NCBI GenBank assembly: GCA_946891915.1
Contig: CAMPNN010000026.1
Span: 1-16,861, forward strand
Source: an uncultured Bifidobacteriaceae bacterium
GTDB lineage: Bacteria; Actinomycetota; Actinomycetes; Actinomycetales; Bifidobacteriaceae
Length of the DNA: 16,861 bases
Reading direction: 5' to 3'
In this document: positions 7,978 through 15,461 of the stretch, piece by piece
Position numbering within the stretch: position 1 is the stretch's first letter
Layout: the number at the start of each line of letters is the position of its first letter
The notes under the pieces: model-generated
The model's input: the letters and a program-made list of their open reading frames with translations, nothing else
Database searches by the model: none
Told to the model about the DNA's origin: nothing
Translations under genes and position numbers: made by a program

Positions 7978-8146
7978 CTGCACGAAAGCCCCATAACGCC
8001 AGCATTTCGACATGCGCGCAGTAACTCATCTGCACAAGTGTCTCAAAATAAGCAGAATGAGACACGCGTGCAGTACGTAATCTGCACGAAAGCCCCATAA
8101 CGCCAGCCTTCCGACCATAACGCAGTAACTCGTCTGCACAAATGTC
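7978..8146. repeat. 65-bp direct repeat pair in the rpmB-recG spacer
   Basis: Copies at 7978-8042 and 8082-8146, both beginning CTGCACGAAAGCCCCATAAC and ending CTGCACAARTGTC, with a few substitutions and no net length difference. Between them lies a perfect 8-bp stem (GTGTCTCA at 8038-8045, TGAGACAC at 8058-8065). A partial 55-bp-family remnant, CCGCAAATGTTCC, precedes them near 7926-7938. No coding potential is recognised. Confidence 0.85.
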
Positions 8147-8183
8147 ACCAAACCGCAAAAACGAAAACAAAAAGCCAGAAAAA

Positions 8184-8318
8184 CTCCGGAAAATGTTCCA
8201 CAACAACGCCAAAACAACTACAAATGCCGGAGGAAAAACTCCGGCAAATGTTCCAGAACAACGCCAAAACAACTACAAATGCCGGAGGTTTTCCGGCAAA
8301 TGTTCCATAATGTGGCCA
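8184..8318 (+). repeat. 55-bp repeat array 3
   Basis: Three units with AAATGTTCCA cores 55 and 52 bp apart and the spacer ACAACGCCAAAACAACTAC. The central unit gives a hairpin, ACAAATGCCGGAG with CTCCGGCAAATGT: 13 positions with two internal A.A mismatches. Same orientation as the array at 3083-3408. Confidence 0.88.
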
Positions 8319-8348
8319 AAACGCTCGCGCGATTAACGCGCTCGCTAC

Positions 8349-8448
8349 GAAACTCGCGTTGGAAGTCCACTGGACTTCCAACTTAAGCGAGTTTCCGCTC
8401 CGAGTTGCCTTCGCGCGCTACGCTCTAAGCGCGAAAGCAGTTCGGAGC
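8349..8448. repeat. Two tall adjacent hairpins upstream of recG
   Basis: Hairpin 1 (8349-8395): outer arms GAAACTCGC and GCGAGTTTC, inner arms TTGGAAGTCCA and TGGACTTCCAA. Hairpin 2 (8397-8448): 20-nt arms 8397-8416 and 8429-8448 with 17 Watson-Crick positions and two more as G.U in RNA. No T run follows, so they are not plain terminators. They could be an interspersed element, a cruciform or a leader structure. Confidence 0.8.
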
Positions 8449-8477
8449 GCGCGCAAGCAAATGCTTTGCGGATGATT

Positions 8478-8483
8478 TATAAT
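8478..8483 (+). promoter_or_regulatory. Candidate -10 box of recG
   Basis: A perfect TATAAT lies 6 nt before ATG at 8490, with no Shine-Dalgarno between, suggesting a leaderless recG message. No convincing -35 is found 16-18 nt upstream (8455-8460 is AAGCAA), so this is tentative. Confidence 0.35.
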
Positions 8484-8489
8484 CGAAAT

Positions 8490-10889
8490 ATGCTAAGTAT
8501 GCCAACGAAATCAGCATCGGTGAGCGCTTCGGTGAGCGCTTCGGTGGGCGCCAAAACGCACGCTGCACTTTCCTCAGTAATCACCAATAAGCGCCGCGTT
8601 TCCGCGCTGAAGTCGCTCGGCATCATCACAATCGAAGACGCGCTAACTTACTACCCGTTCAGGGTCACAAATCCGCTAAAAATCGCGCGTTTGCGAGATG
8701 TGCGAATCGGCGAAGAAGTGGCGTTTTATGCGCAAATCCAGTCGATTAACGTTGTGCCAATGAACGCGCGCCGTGGGTTTAGGCTTGAAATCAACGTTTT
8801 GCAGGATCAGCAATCGGTTGCGCAGCTTATTTATTTTTCGAAGAATCGGCAGTATGCTAATTGGCTTTCGTCTCGGCTTCGTGCGGGTGCGACCGTTGTG
8901 GTTGGCGGCGTTTCGAGCGCTTTTAATGGTAGGTTGCAGTTTGCGCATCCGCAGATTTTGACGGTTGATTCGGGAGAAAATTGCGATGGTTTGCAGCAGT
9001 CTGCTGATACCGTTGGTAGCGTCGAGGAGGGTTTGGCGCGGCTTTCTGCGCCGCAGCCTGTTTATCACGCGAATTCGCGAATTTCCAGCGAGCATATTCA
9101 CGAAACTATTCTTGCTTTGATTTCTGCGCTTTCTGCGTCTGCTGATTTTGCGTCTGCTGATTTTGCGTCTGCAGAATCCGCAGAATCCGCAGAATCTCCC
9201 GCACCTGCCGAATCCACCGCACTTTCCCTGCAAATCCCAAATATTCTGCCGGAAGCCGTGCGCACAAAACGCAATCTTATGACTCGCGCGGAAGCAATCT
9301 GCGCAGTCCACAATCCAAAATCAGCCGACGAATTTCACAAAGCTATTGCCGCGTTGCGCTACGAAGAGGCTTTCGTTTCGCAAGTTGCCGTGTTGCAATC
9401 TCGCGAAAATTCTAAAGCCAATCAAGCAAAATCATGTAATAATTCTTGTTTGCGCAATCAATTTATAGAAAGTTTACCGTTTGAGCTTATGCACGGTCAG
9501 CAAGAAGTAATTGCCGAAATTGTTGCGGATATGCGTGAGTGCCGTCCGATGCGTCGCCTGCTTCAGGGCGAAGTTGGTTCCGGCAAAACGGTTGTGGCGC
9601 TTGCTGCAATGCTTGAGGCGGTCGGATCGGGGTATCAGGCGGTTTTGGTTGCGCCAACACAAGTTCTTGCGTCGCAGCACGCCGAAAATTTGCGGCAGAT
9701 GGTTGCTCGGGCGAGCATAAAAGTTCCTGTAATCGTTGTGACTGGCGGCATGAAGCTTGCTGAGCGTCGCCGCGCGCTTGCGGGCGTGGCTAGTGGGGAT
9801 CCGGCGCTGATTGTGGCTACGCACGCCGCTTTTTCCGCGACTTTTAACCCAACTAATTTGGCGCTGGTTGTGATTGATGAGCAGCATCGTTTTGGGGTTG
9901 CGCAGCGCGATGTGCTTATGCGCAAGATGAGCGCGGATTCGCATGGCGCGGATTTGAATACCAACAATTCGCAAATCACACCGCATCTTTTGGTCATGAC
10001 GGCCACGCCTATTCCGCGCTCGGCCGCTATGACTTGGTTCGGCGATTTGGACGCTTCGTATTTGACGGAGCTTCCGGGTGGCAGAAAGCCGATTCGCACT
10101 TTCGTTGTGCGGGAATCGGATGCGAATACGATGGCTCGCATGTTTGCGCACATTCGCGCGCGAATTGACGCAGGGGAGCGTGCGTATGTGGTTTGTGCGC
10201 ATATTGAGGACGACGATTTGGAGAATGTGCAGAAAACAGATTCCGATTTAGCAGCACCCAACATATCTCCTGCTCGCAAACTGCATACAGTCACGGGCAT
10301 TTTGAAGCGACTTTCCGCGCTCGCACAATTCCAGGGTATTAAATTTGCGCAACTTACCGGCCGTGACGACGACGCTACTAAGCGTGAAACTATGGAGCGT
10401 TTTGCGCGCGGGGACGTGCAGATTTTGGTTGCAACCACTGTGATTGAGGTCGGCGTCGACGTGCCGCAGGCAAGTTGCATCGTGATTTTTGACGCTGACC
10501 GTTTTGGTCTTGCGCAGTTGCATCAGTTGCGTGGTCGAGTTGGCCGCGGCGGCACGAATTCGTGGGCTTTTTTGGTTGCGCAAACTGATGGCGACACTGT
10601 TGCTCAGGAGCGTTTGCAGGTTGTTGAAAATTCGCTTGACGGTGCCGTGATTGCGCAAAAAGATTTGGAGTTGCGCAATGTTGGCGACGTTTTGGGCGAT
10701 TCGCAGTCGGGTGGTAGCTCTAGTTTGAAGCTTCTTCGTGTTGTGCAGGATGCGAAGATTATTGCGCAGGCTCGTGATGATGCTGCTGAAGTTTTGCGAG
10801 ATGACGTGCAGCTTTCGTCGCTTACGTATCTTGCTGGTGCCGTGCTTGACTTTACGCGCGGCGGAAGTGCGCAAATCGTCAGCAACTAA
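8490..10889 (+). CDS. recG: ATP-dependent DNA helicase RecG
   Basis: Superfamily 2 helicase that remodels stalled replication forks and branched recombination intermediates. Residues (from ATG 8490): N-terminal wedge/OB region about 30-200; Walker A in LLQGEVGSGKT (GEVGSGKT 360-367); DEQH box 463-466 in VVIDEQHRFG; MTATPIPRS motif III; GGRKPIRT; motif VI HQLRGRVGRGG (678-688). About 799 aa against roughly 690-730 for typical RecG; the excess is in low-complexity repeats: SASVSASV at the N-terminus (12-bp units) and SADFASADFASAESAES at about 215-245 (15-bp and 9-bp units), between the wedge and helicase domains. Start chosen at ATG 8490 next to TATAAT; ATG 8499 or TTG 8466 are alternatives. 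Core motifs are intact, so it should be active. Confidence 0.95.
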   Translation: MLSMPTKSASVSASVSASVGAKTHAALSSVITNKRRVSALKSLGIITIEDALTYYPFRVTNPLKIARLRDVRIGEEVAFYAQIQSINVVPMNARRGFRLEINVLQDQQSVAQLIYFSKNRQYANWLSSRLRAGATVVVGGVSSAFNGRLQFAHPQILTVDSGENCDGLQQSADTVGSVEEGLARLSAPQPVYHANSRISSEHIHETILALISALSASADFASADFASAESAESAESPAPAESTALSLQIPNILPEAVRTKRNLMTRAEAICAVHNPKSADEFHKAIAALRYEEAFVSQVAVLQSRENSKANQAKSCNNSCLRNQFIESLPFELMHGQQEVIAEIVADMRECRPMRRLLQGEVGSGKTVVALAAMLEAVGSGYQAVLVAPTQVLASQHAENLRQMVARASIKVPVIVVTGGMKLAERRRALAGVASGDPALIVATHAAFSATFNPTNLALVVIDEQHRFGVAQRDVLMRKMSADSHGADLNTNNSQITPHLLVMTATPIPRSAAMTWFGDLDASYLTELPGGRKPIRTFVVRESDANTMARMFAHIRARIDAGERAYVVCAHIEDDDLENVQKTDSDLAAPNISPARKLHTVTGILKRLSALAQFQGIKFAQLTGRDDDATKRETMERFARGDVQILVATTVIEVGVDVPQASCIVIFDADRFGLAQLHQLRGRVGRGGTNSWAFLVAQTDGDTVAQERLQVVENSLDGAVIAQKDLELRNVGDVLGDSQSGGSSSLKLLRVVQDAKIIAQARDDAAEVLRDDVQLSSLTYLAGAVLDFTRGGSAQIVSN

Positions 10890-10896
10890 ACTGCGC

Positions 10897-10946
10897 ACAT
10901 CGCAAATCGCAAGTAATCGCAAATCGCAAATAATCGCAAGTAATCG
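10897..10946. repeat. Short AATCGCAAAT/AATCGCAAGT repeats after recG
   Basis: Five or so degenerate copies of AATCGCAA(A/G)T follow the recG stop. Together with the AT-rich stretch after them, they make up the 358-bp gap 10890-11247. No terminator hairpin is evident. Confidence 0.6.
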
Positions 10947-10994
10947 CACCTAAAATTGTGCGCAAATCGTAAGTAATACCATACGCAAAAAATA

Positions 10995-11118
10995 TTCTGC
11001 ACTTAAAAAATATTCAGAAAATTATCTAGAATTATAAGTTATATTTAGTAAAAAATTCTGCAATATAGCTATTTTTAATTTATAATTGCGCTCAACTTTT
11101 GTTAATTTTAGTGCAGAA
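10995..11118. promoter_or_regulatory. Possible operator region before the HTH-kinase gene
   Basis: TTCTGCACT at 10995-11003 is matched by its exact inverse AGTGCAGAA at 11110-11118, and TTCTGCAAT occurs between them at 11056-11064. A TATAAT at 11081-11086 lies inside this region. Three related sites around a -10 box ahead of a gene with its own HTH domain could be autoregulation; no -35 match supports the promoter. Confidence 0.3.
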
Positions 11119-11247
11119 AAGCAACAAAAATACAGAAAATTTTATTAATTTACGTGCATATTATGAGAATTGAGAATATCCTAGAAGGTAAAGCGAATTA
11201 AGGATTGTTTGAAATCGAATTAGAATCGCAGTAGAGATGAGGCCGCA

Positions 11248-12396
11248 ATGACTGAACGTGAACAGCAAATTTTGTCATGGATCCAACAAAACCCAATGAT
11301 TAGTCAGCAGGAACTCGCAAATCTTGCAGGTATTACTCGTTCGGGCGTTGCGGCTCACATTTCTAATCTCATTCGCAAAGGCTACTTGCGCGGCAAAGGG
11401 TACATCGTTACGCCGCCAAGTTACGTGACGGTTGTTGGCGGCATAAGCATGGATGTGCTCGGCATCGCTTGCGGAGATTTAATGGACTACACGTCGAATG
11501 CTTCGCGCGTGCGCTACACGCTTGGCGGTGTCGGGCGAAACATTGCAGTCGCTTTGGAAAGGTTGAACGTTCGCACGAGCATGGTTTCCGTGTATGGAAG
11601 TGATCATAACGGCGAACTGTTTAGGATTGACGCTGCTTCAAATGGTTTGGATATTAGCTACGCGAAGCAGATTCCGGATTCAATGACGGCTTCGTATATG
11701 TATGTTGGCGATGCTTCCGGCCAGCGCCTTCTCGCTTTGGACGACATGAGCATTTACGACTATATGACTCCGGACTTTTTGCGCGAGCGCATGTCGATTA
11801 TTGAAAACGCGGATATTTTGGTGATGGATACTAATATTCCGCAAAGGTCGCTTGAGTGGCTGTGCGATCGCTACCGTCGTCCGATTGTCGTTCGTGCTAT
11901 TACGGATGCTAAGGCTCCGCGCGTGCTTTCGCGTTTGCATCGTATTGATACGTTGATTTTGGATACTGCTGAGTCGCAGGCGCTTACTGGCATTAATGCA
12001 AGTGATGAGCGTTCCGCTGTGCGCTGCGCAAACGTGTTGCTTAAGCGCGGCGTGAAGCATGTGTTTGTGAATGCTGGGCGCGCTGGCGTTGCTTACGGCG
12101 TGGCTGATGAAGGCGTGGCGTTTTATCCGGTTCCTGTGAAGCGCGTGCAGCGAATGATGCTTGCGCATGGTAATGGGAATGCTGGGGTTGAGGCAGTTGG
12201 CAACGATAACGGTTCTAGTGATGTCGCTACTGCGGCTTTGATTTATGCGCGTTATAACGATTTTGATGCTGCTACGACTGGGCGTTTTGCTGTGGCTGCG
12301 GCGGCTCTTAATACGGATTCTGTGCAAACTGTGCATGAGTCGTTGACTCCGGAGCTTATTAACAACCGTATGGCTAATATTCACGAGCGCGCGTAG
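11248..12396 (+). CDS. HTH-PfkB family protein related to pseudouridine kinase, altered active-site motifs
   Basis: 382 aa. Residues 1-55 form a winged helix-turn-helix (SQQELANLAGITRSGVAAHI). From 59 onward it is a PfkB/ribokinase fold whose closest recalled relative is PsuK/YeiC: VVGGISMDVLG, GGVGRNIAVALERLN (93-107), and LALDDMSIY in place of the ADMN-like segment. Three conserved sites differ from PsuK: NxxE is DTAE (E242 kept), DPVS is RAIT near 216-219, and the GAGD anion hole/base motif is GSSD (NGSSD 321-325) after an unusual Gly/Asn-rich stretch. It may be a divergent nucleoside or sugar kinase, or a sensor-repressor that kept the ligand fold. A nucleoside hydrolase and transporter downstream point to nucleoside metabolism. 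ATG 11248 gives the complete HTH; GATGAGG just upstream is a weak ribosome site. Confidence 0.75.
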   Translation: MTEREQQILSWIQQNPMISQQELANLAGITRSGVAAHISNLIRKGYLRGKGYIVTPPSYVTVVGGISMDVLGIACGDLMDYTSNASRVRYTLGGVGRNIAVALERLNVRTSMVSVYGSDHNGELFRIDAASNGLDISYAKQIPDSMTASYMYVGDASGQRLLALDDMSIYDYMTPDFLRERMSIIENADILVMDTNIPQRSLEWLCDRYRRPIVVRAITDAKAPRVLSRLHRIDTLILDTAESQALTGINASDERSAVRCANVLLKRGVKHVFVNAGRAGVAYGVADEGVAFYPVPVKRVQRMMLAHGNGNAGVEAVGNDNGSSDVATAALIYARYNDFDAATTGRFAVAAAALNTDSVQTVHESLTPELINNRMANIHERA

Positions 12397-12501
12397 TCTT
12401 GGGATTTTTGGCTGCTGCGTTTTTGGCTTTTAGCTTTTGATTTTTTGGCTTTTTGCTGCTGATTTTCGCGCGTAAATTTTTGTTTGCGTAAGTAAATCTT
12501 A

Positions 12502-12529
12502 TTGCGTCAAGGCTTTGCTTTGCTATACT
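12502..12529 (+). promoter_or_regulatory. Candidate promoter of the nucleoside hydrolase gene
   Basis: TTGCGT (12502-12507), 16-nt spacer, TATACT (12524-12529). It would make a leader of about 270 nt. The upstream part of the gap (12397-12480) is T-rich text repeating TTTTTGGCT, with no clear terminator for the preceding gene. Confidence 0.4.
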
Positions 12530-12586
12530 TGTTATTGGTTATTTGTTTATTTTCGTAAGCAAATTTCGCATATTGTTTGTGCTGTA

Positions 12587-12780
12587 ATTAAATACAAAAT
12601 ACTTACAAAATACTTACAAAATACAAAATAAAGGCCTAGTTAAAGTTAGAATTTAGTGCTCAACTAAAGTTAAAAACTAGCAAACTAATAACTATAAAAC
12701 TAAAAAATAACAAAATAAAAACCTGCAAAATAAAAACCAAAAACTATAAAACTAGCAACTAAAAACCTGCAAACTGGCGA
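12587..12780 (+). other. A-rich, G-poor leader with short repeats
   Basis: About 190 nt made almost wholly of A with scattered C and T, holding ATACTTACAAA duplicates, AACTATAAAACTA twice (about 12690 and 12742) and AAACCTGCAAA twice. Little RNA folding is expected. No ORF is recognised. Confidence 0.6.
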
Positions 12781-12806
12781 AAGTTAGATCATATTAAGGA
12801 TCAGTG

Positions 12807-13745
12807 ATGACTCCAATAATTTTAGATTGCGACCCTGGCCACGACGACGCAATGGCTATCCTACTTGCGCTCGGCAATCCCAATATTAATCTGCTTGGCG
12901 TAACCACGGTTGGCGGAAACCAAAGCCTCGAAAAAGTCACGTATAATGCGCGCGCAACCCTCGAAATGGCGCACGCAACCAACATTCCAGTGCACGCAGG
13001 ATGCGATCGCCCAATAATTCGACCGTTGCAAGTCGCGGCCGACGTTCACGGAGAAACCGGTCTTGACGGCGCAAAACTGCCGAAACCGACGCGACCATTG
13101 GACGAAGGTCACGCCGTAAACTGGATCATAAACACAATTATGAGCCACGAGCCTGGCACGATTACGCTTGTGCCAACCGGCCCGCTTACCAACATTGCAA
13201 TGGCAGTGCGCATGGAGCCGCGCATTGTGAGCCGCGTCAAAGAAGTCGTGCTCATGGGCGGCGGATACCACGTTGGCAATTGCAGCGCGGTTGCAGAATT
13301 CAATATTAAAACGGATCCAGAAGCTGCACATGTGGTGTTTAACGAGAATTGGCCGATTACGATGATTGGCCTCGATTTAACGCACCAAGCTTTGTGCACT
13401 TGCGAAGTGCAGCAAAAAATTGATGCTGTAAACACGCCTATTTCTACGTTTGCAAGCAATCTTATGGATTTCTTCCGTAAAGCGTACCAAAATAATCAAG
13501 ATTTTGTCGATCCGCCGGTGCACGATCCTTGCGCAATTGCTTACCTGATTGATGGCAACGTTGTGAATACTCGCCGCTGTCCGCTTGACGTTGAAATAAG
13601 CGGAAAGTTGACGCTTGGCATGACAGTTGCGGATTTGCGTGGGCCGGAGCCTTCGGCCGACGAGTGCCATACGCAAGTTGCGACGAAACTTGATTTTGAC
13701 AAATTCTGGGATTTGATTGTTGACGCGCTCAGGAGAATCGGATAA
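12807..13745 (+). CDS. Ribonucleoside hydrolase (inosine/uridine-preferring family, RihB-like)
   Basis: 312 aa, the normal family length. Cleaves the N-glycosidic bond of ribonucleosides to free base plus ribose in the cytosol. The calcium-binding signature DCDPGHDD (D7, D9, D13, D14) is intact. Also present: VPTGPLTNIAMA, LMGGGYHVGN, AEFNIKTDPEAA and PVHDPCAIAYL (H239, D240), the histidine-aspartate pair of pyrimidine-preferring relatives. Overall the text resembles E. coli RihB more than IunH, so a uridine/cytidine preference is inferred. ATG 12807 is preferred over the adjacent GTG 12804; AAGGA at 12796-12800 sits 6 nt upstream. It lies between a nucleoside-kinase-like gene and an MFS transporter. 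Confidence 0.92.
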   Translation: MTPIILDCDPGHDDAMAILLALGNPNINLLGVTTVGGNQSLEKVTYNARATLEMAHATNIPVHAGCDRPIIRPLQVAADVHGETGLDGAKLPKPTRPLDEGHAVNWIINTIMSHEPGTITLVPTGPLTNIAMAVRMEPRIVSRVKEVVLMGGGYHVGNCSAVAEFNIKTDPEAAHVVFNENWPITMIGLDLTHQALCTCEVQQKIDAVNTPISTFASNLMDFFRKAYQNNQDFVDPPVHDPCAIAYLIDGNVVNTRRCPLDVEISGKLTLGMTVADLRGPEPSADECHTQVATKLDFDKFWDLIVDALRRIG

Positions 13746-13750
13746 TAGAA

Positions 13751-13779
13751 TTGGATAATTTATAAAAATTTAATAAGAT
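13751..13779 (+). promoter_or_regulatory. Candidate promoter of the MFS transporter gene
   Basis: TTGGAT (13751-13756), 17-nt spacer, TAAGAT (13774-13779), each matching four of six consensus bases. AGAGGG at 13832-13837 is the ribosome site, 6 nt before ATG 13844. Confidence 0.3.
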
Positions 13780-13843
13780 AGTTAGGTTACAGCGCGTTTC
13801 CCCTATTGGCCACAATTTACGGAATTTATATAGAGGGCATATC

Positions 13844-15370
13844 ATGACTGAGGTTTCAACTAAAACGCCTTCCGCTGTCGCGACGAATGACGGCGTGACT
13901 GCTGGCGCTACCGACGTGACGAATAACGACGTGACGAATGACGGCGTGACTGCCGACGCGACTAATAACGGCGCGAATAACGGCGGCCGCTCGATTCTTG
14001 AGCTTATGATGGCGCTTCTCGTTGCCACTTTTTCGTTCCAGCTTAACGTTTCTATGCTGTCTCCAGCGTTGGCGACGATGGCAAAAGATTTTCGCACAAC
14101 CGATACGCAAATCGGCTTAACTCAAACTGTATTCTTCACTGTAGCCGCGCTGTTTTCGCTATTTTTGCCGCGTCTGGCGGATTTAGTTGGGCGCAAAAAA
14201 GTGCTCGTTGGCATTTTATTTTCAACTATTTTTGGGTGCGTTGTTTGTGCGCTGGCGCCGAATGTGACTGTTCTTATGATTGGGCGCGGTTTGCAGGCTG
14301 TTTCGGGGCCTGTGGTTCCAATGTGTTTGATTATGCTGCGCGTGCGAGTGAGCCAGGAAAAGCGCTACGCAAAGTTGATGGCGATTCTGACTTCGGTAAA
14401 CGGCGGTATTGCGGGCGTTGATGCCATGTTTGGCGGTTGGCTAGTTGGCAATTATGGGTTCCGCGCCGTGTTTTGGGCGATGGCTTGTATTGCTGTTGTT
14501 GCAGTGTTGATGGTGATTTTTGTGGCGGAGGAGTCGTTTGCGGATGAAACTCCAAAAATGGATTGGTTTGGCGTTGTAACACTTGGCATTGCTTTTCTTT
14601 CGGTTTATCTTGCGATTAACGAGATTGATAAGTTTTCTTACGCTAATTTGACGCTTGTTTTTGCGCTTATTGTTGCGGCTGTTGTGTTCTTCGTGGCGTT
14701 TTGGAGGATTGAGGGGCACAGCGAGGCTCCGCTTGTTTCTACGCGTTATATGAAGCAGCGTCGCACGTGGGGGCTGCTTTCTTGCACGCTTTTGACGATG
14801 ACGGGCGTGTTTGCTTTGATGAACGGAATTGTGCCTCAGATCGCTCAAGATTTTAGGTTTGGTGCTGGTTTGAATGCGGATGTTGTGAGTTTTGTGACGC
14901 TTACGCCGTATGCGGTTGTCGGCTTTTTGTTTGGGCCTGTGACCGGTGTGCTTGCGGCGAAGTTTGGGTACCGTTTGATTCTTCGTGCTGGCATTCTGAT
15001 GAGCATAGTTAGCATAGCTGGAATGGCTTTTAATGTTTATATTTTTGGATCTGCTTCTGCTTTGACTTTGCTTGTTTTGTCGATACTTATTGGCGTTAGC
15101 TACTCTGGAATGTCCAACATTATTCTTAACGGACTTGGTATTGTGCTTTCTCCAAAAGACAATCCTGGTTATTTGCCTGGCATGAATGCGGGCGCATTTA
15201 ATTTGGGTGCGGGCTTGAGTTTTGCTATTTTGTATGCCGTAATGACGAATGTTACTGCTTTTGGGGGAGTAGGCGGGTACGTTGCGTCTATGGTTGCGGG
15301 GGTTGTGTTGCTTGTTTTGGCGTTTGCCTGCTCGTTCTTTATTCCAAATCCTAGTGAAGTAAATGCGTAA
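13844..15370 (+). CDS. MFS transporter, 14 transmembrane segments (DHA2-like), possible nucleoside transporter
   Basis: 508 aa integral membrane protein. After a 45-residue hydrophilic N-terminus of repeated DGVT/NNDVTN units, fourteen hydrophobic segments can be traced, from LELMMALLVATFSFQLNVSM to VLLVLAFACSFFI. The MFS loop motif LPRLADLVGRKKV follows TM2, and GRGLQAVSGPVVPMCLIM is the TM4 region. DHA2 members are classed as drug-proton antiporters, but here the gene follows a nucleoside hydrolase and an HTH-kinase, so uptake of nucleosides or export of bases is a reasonable inference. Substrate cannot be read from sequence. ATG 13844 follows AGAGGG. The gene has its own spacer and possible promoter and is followed by a strong hairpin. 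Confidence 0.85.
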   Translation: MTEVSTKTPSAVATNDGVTAGATDVTNNDVTNDGVTADATNNGANNGGRSILELMMALLVATFSFQLNVSMLSPALATMAKDFRTTDTQIGLTQTVFFTVAALFSLFLPRLADLVGRKKVLVGILFSTIFGCVVCALAPNVTVLMIGRGLQAVSGPVVPMCLIMLRVRVSQEKRYAKLMAILTSVNGGIAGVDAMFGGWLVGNYGFRAVFWAMACIAVVAVLMVIFVAEESFADETPKMDWFGVVTLGIAFLSVYLAINEIDKFSYANLTLVFALIVAAVVFFVAFWRIEGHSEAPLVSTRYMKQRRTWGLLSCTLLTMTGVFALMNGIVPQIAQDFRFGAGLNADVVSFVTLTPYAVVGFLFGPVTGVLAAKFGYRLILRAGILMSIVSIAGMAFNVYIFGSASALTLLVLSILIGVSYSGMSNIILNGLGIVLSPKDNPGYLPGMNAGAFNLGAGLSFAILYAVMTNVTAFGGVGGYVASMVAGVVLLVLAFACSFFIPNPSEVNA

Positions 15371-15396
15371 GTTAAGTAGTGTTGTTTTTGTGACTG

Positions 15397-15426
15397 CAAA
15401 CGCCGGGGAATTTTCTCCGGCGTTTG
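15397..15426 (+). terminator. Perfect hairpin after the MFS gene, 55-bp family type
   Basis: CAAACGCCGG (15397-15406) and CCGGCGTTTG (15417-15426) form a perfect 10-bp stem 26 nt after the stop, followed by TTGTTG rather than a full T run. It matches the outer hairpin of the array at 1475-1508, so repeat-derived sequence may serve as a terminator. Confidence 0.6.
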
Positions 15427-15461
15427 TTGTTGCATGACGACCTGCTTCCGCGCTTGCTTAA

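Noticed and set aside
9474..10949. Long minus-strand frames opposite recG (up to 281 codons)
   Set aside because: Shadows of a clear RecG with all helicase motifs; no domain or ribosome site of their own.
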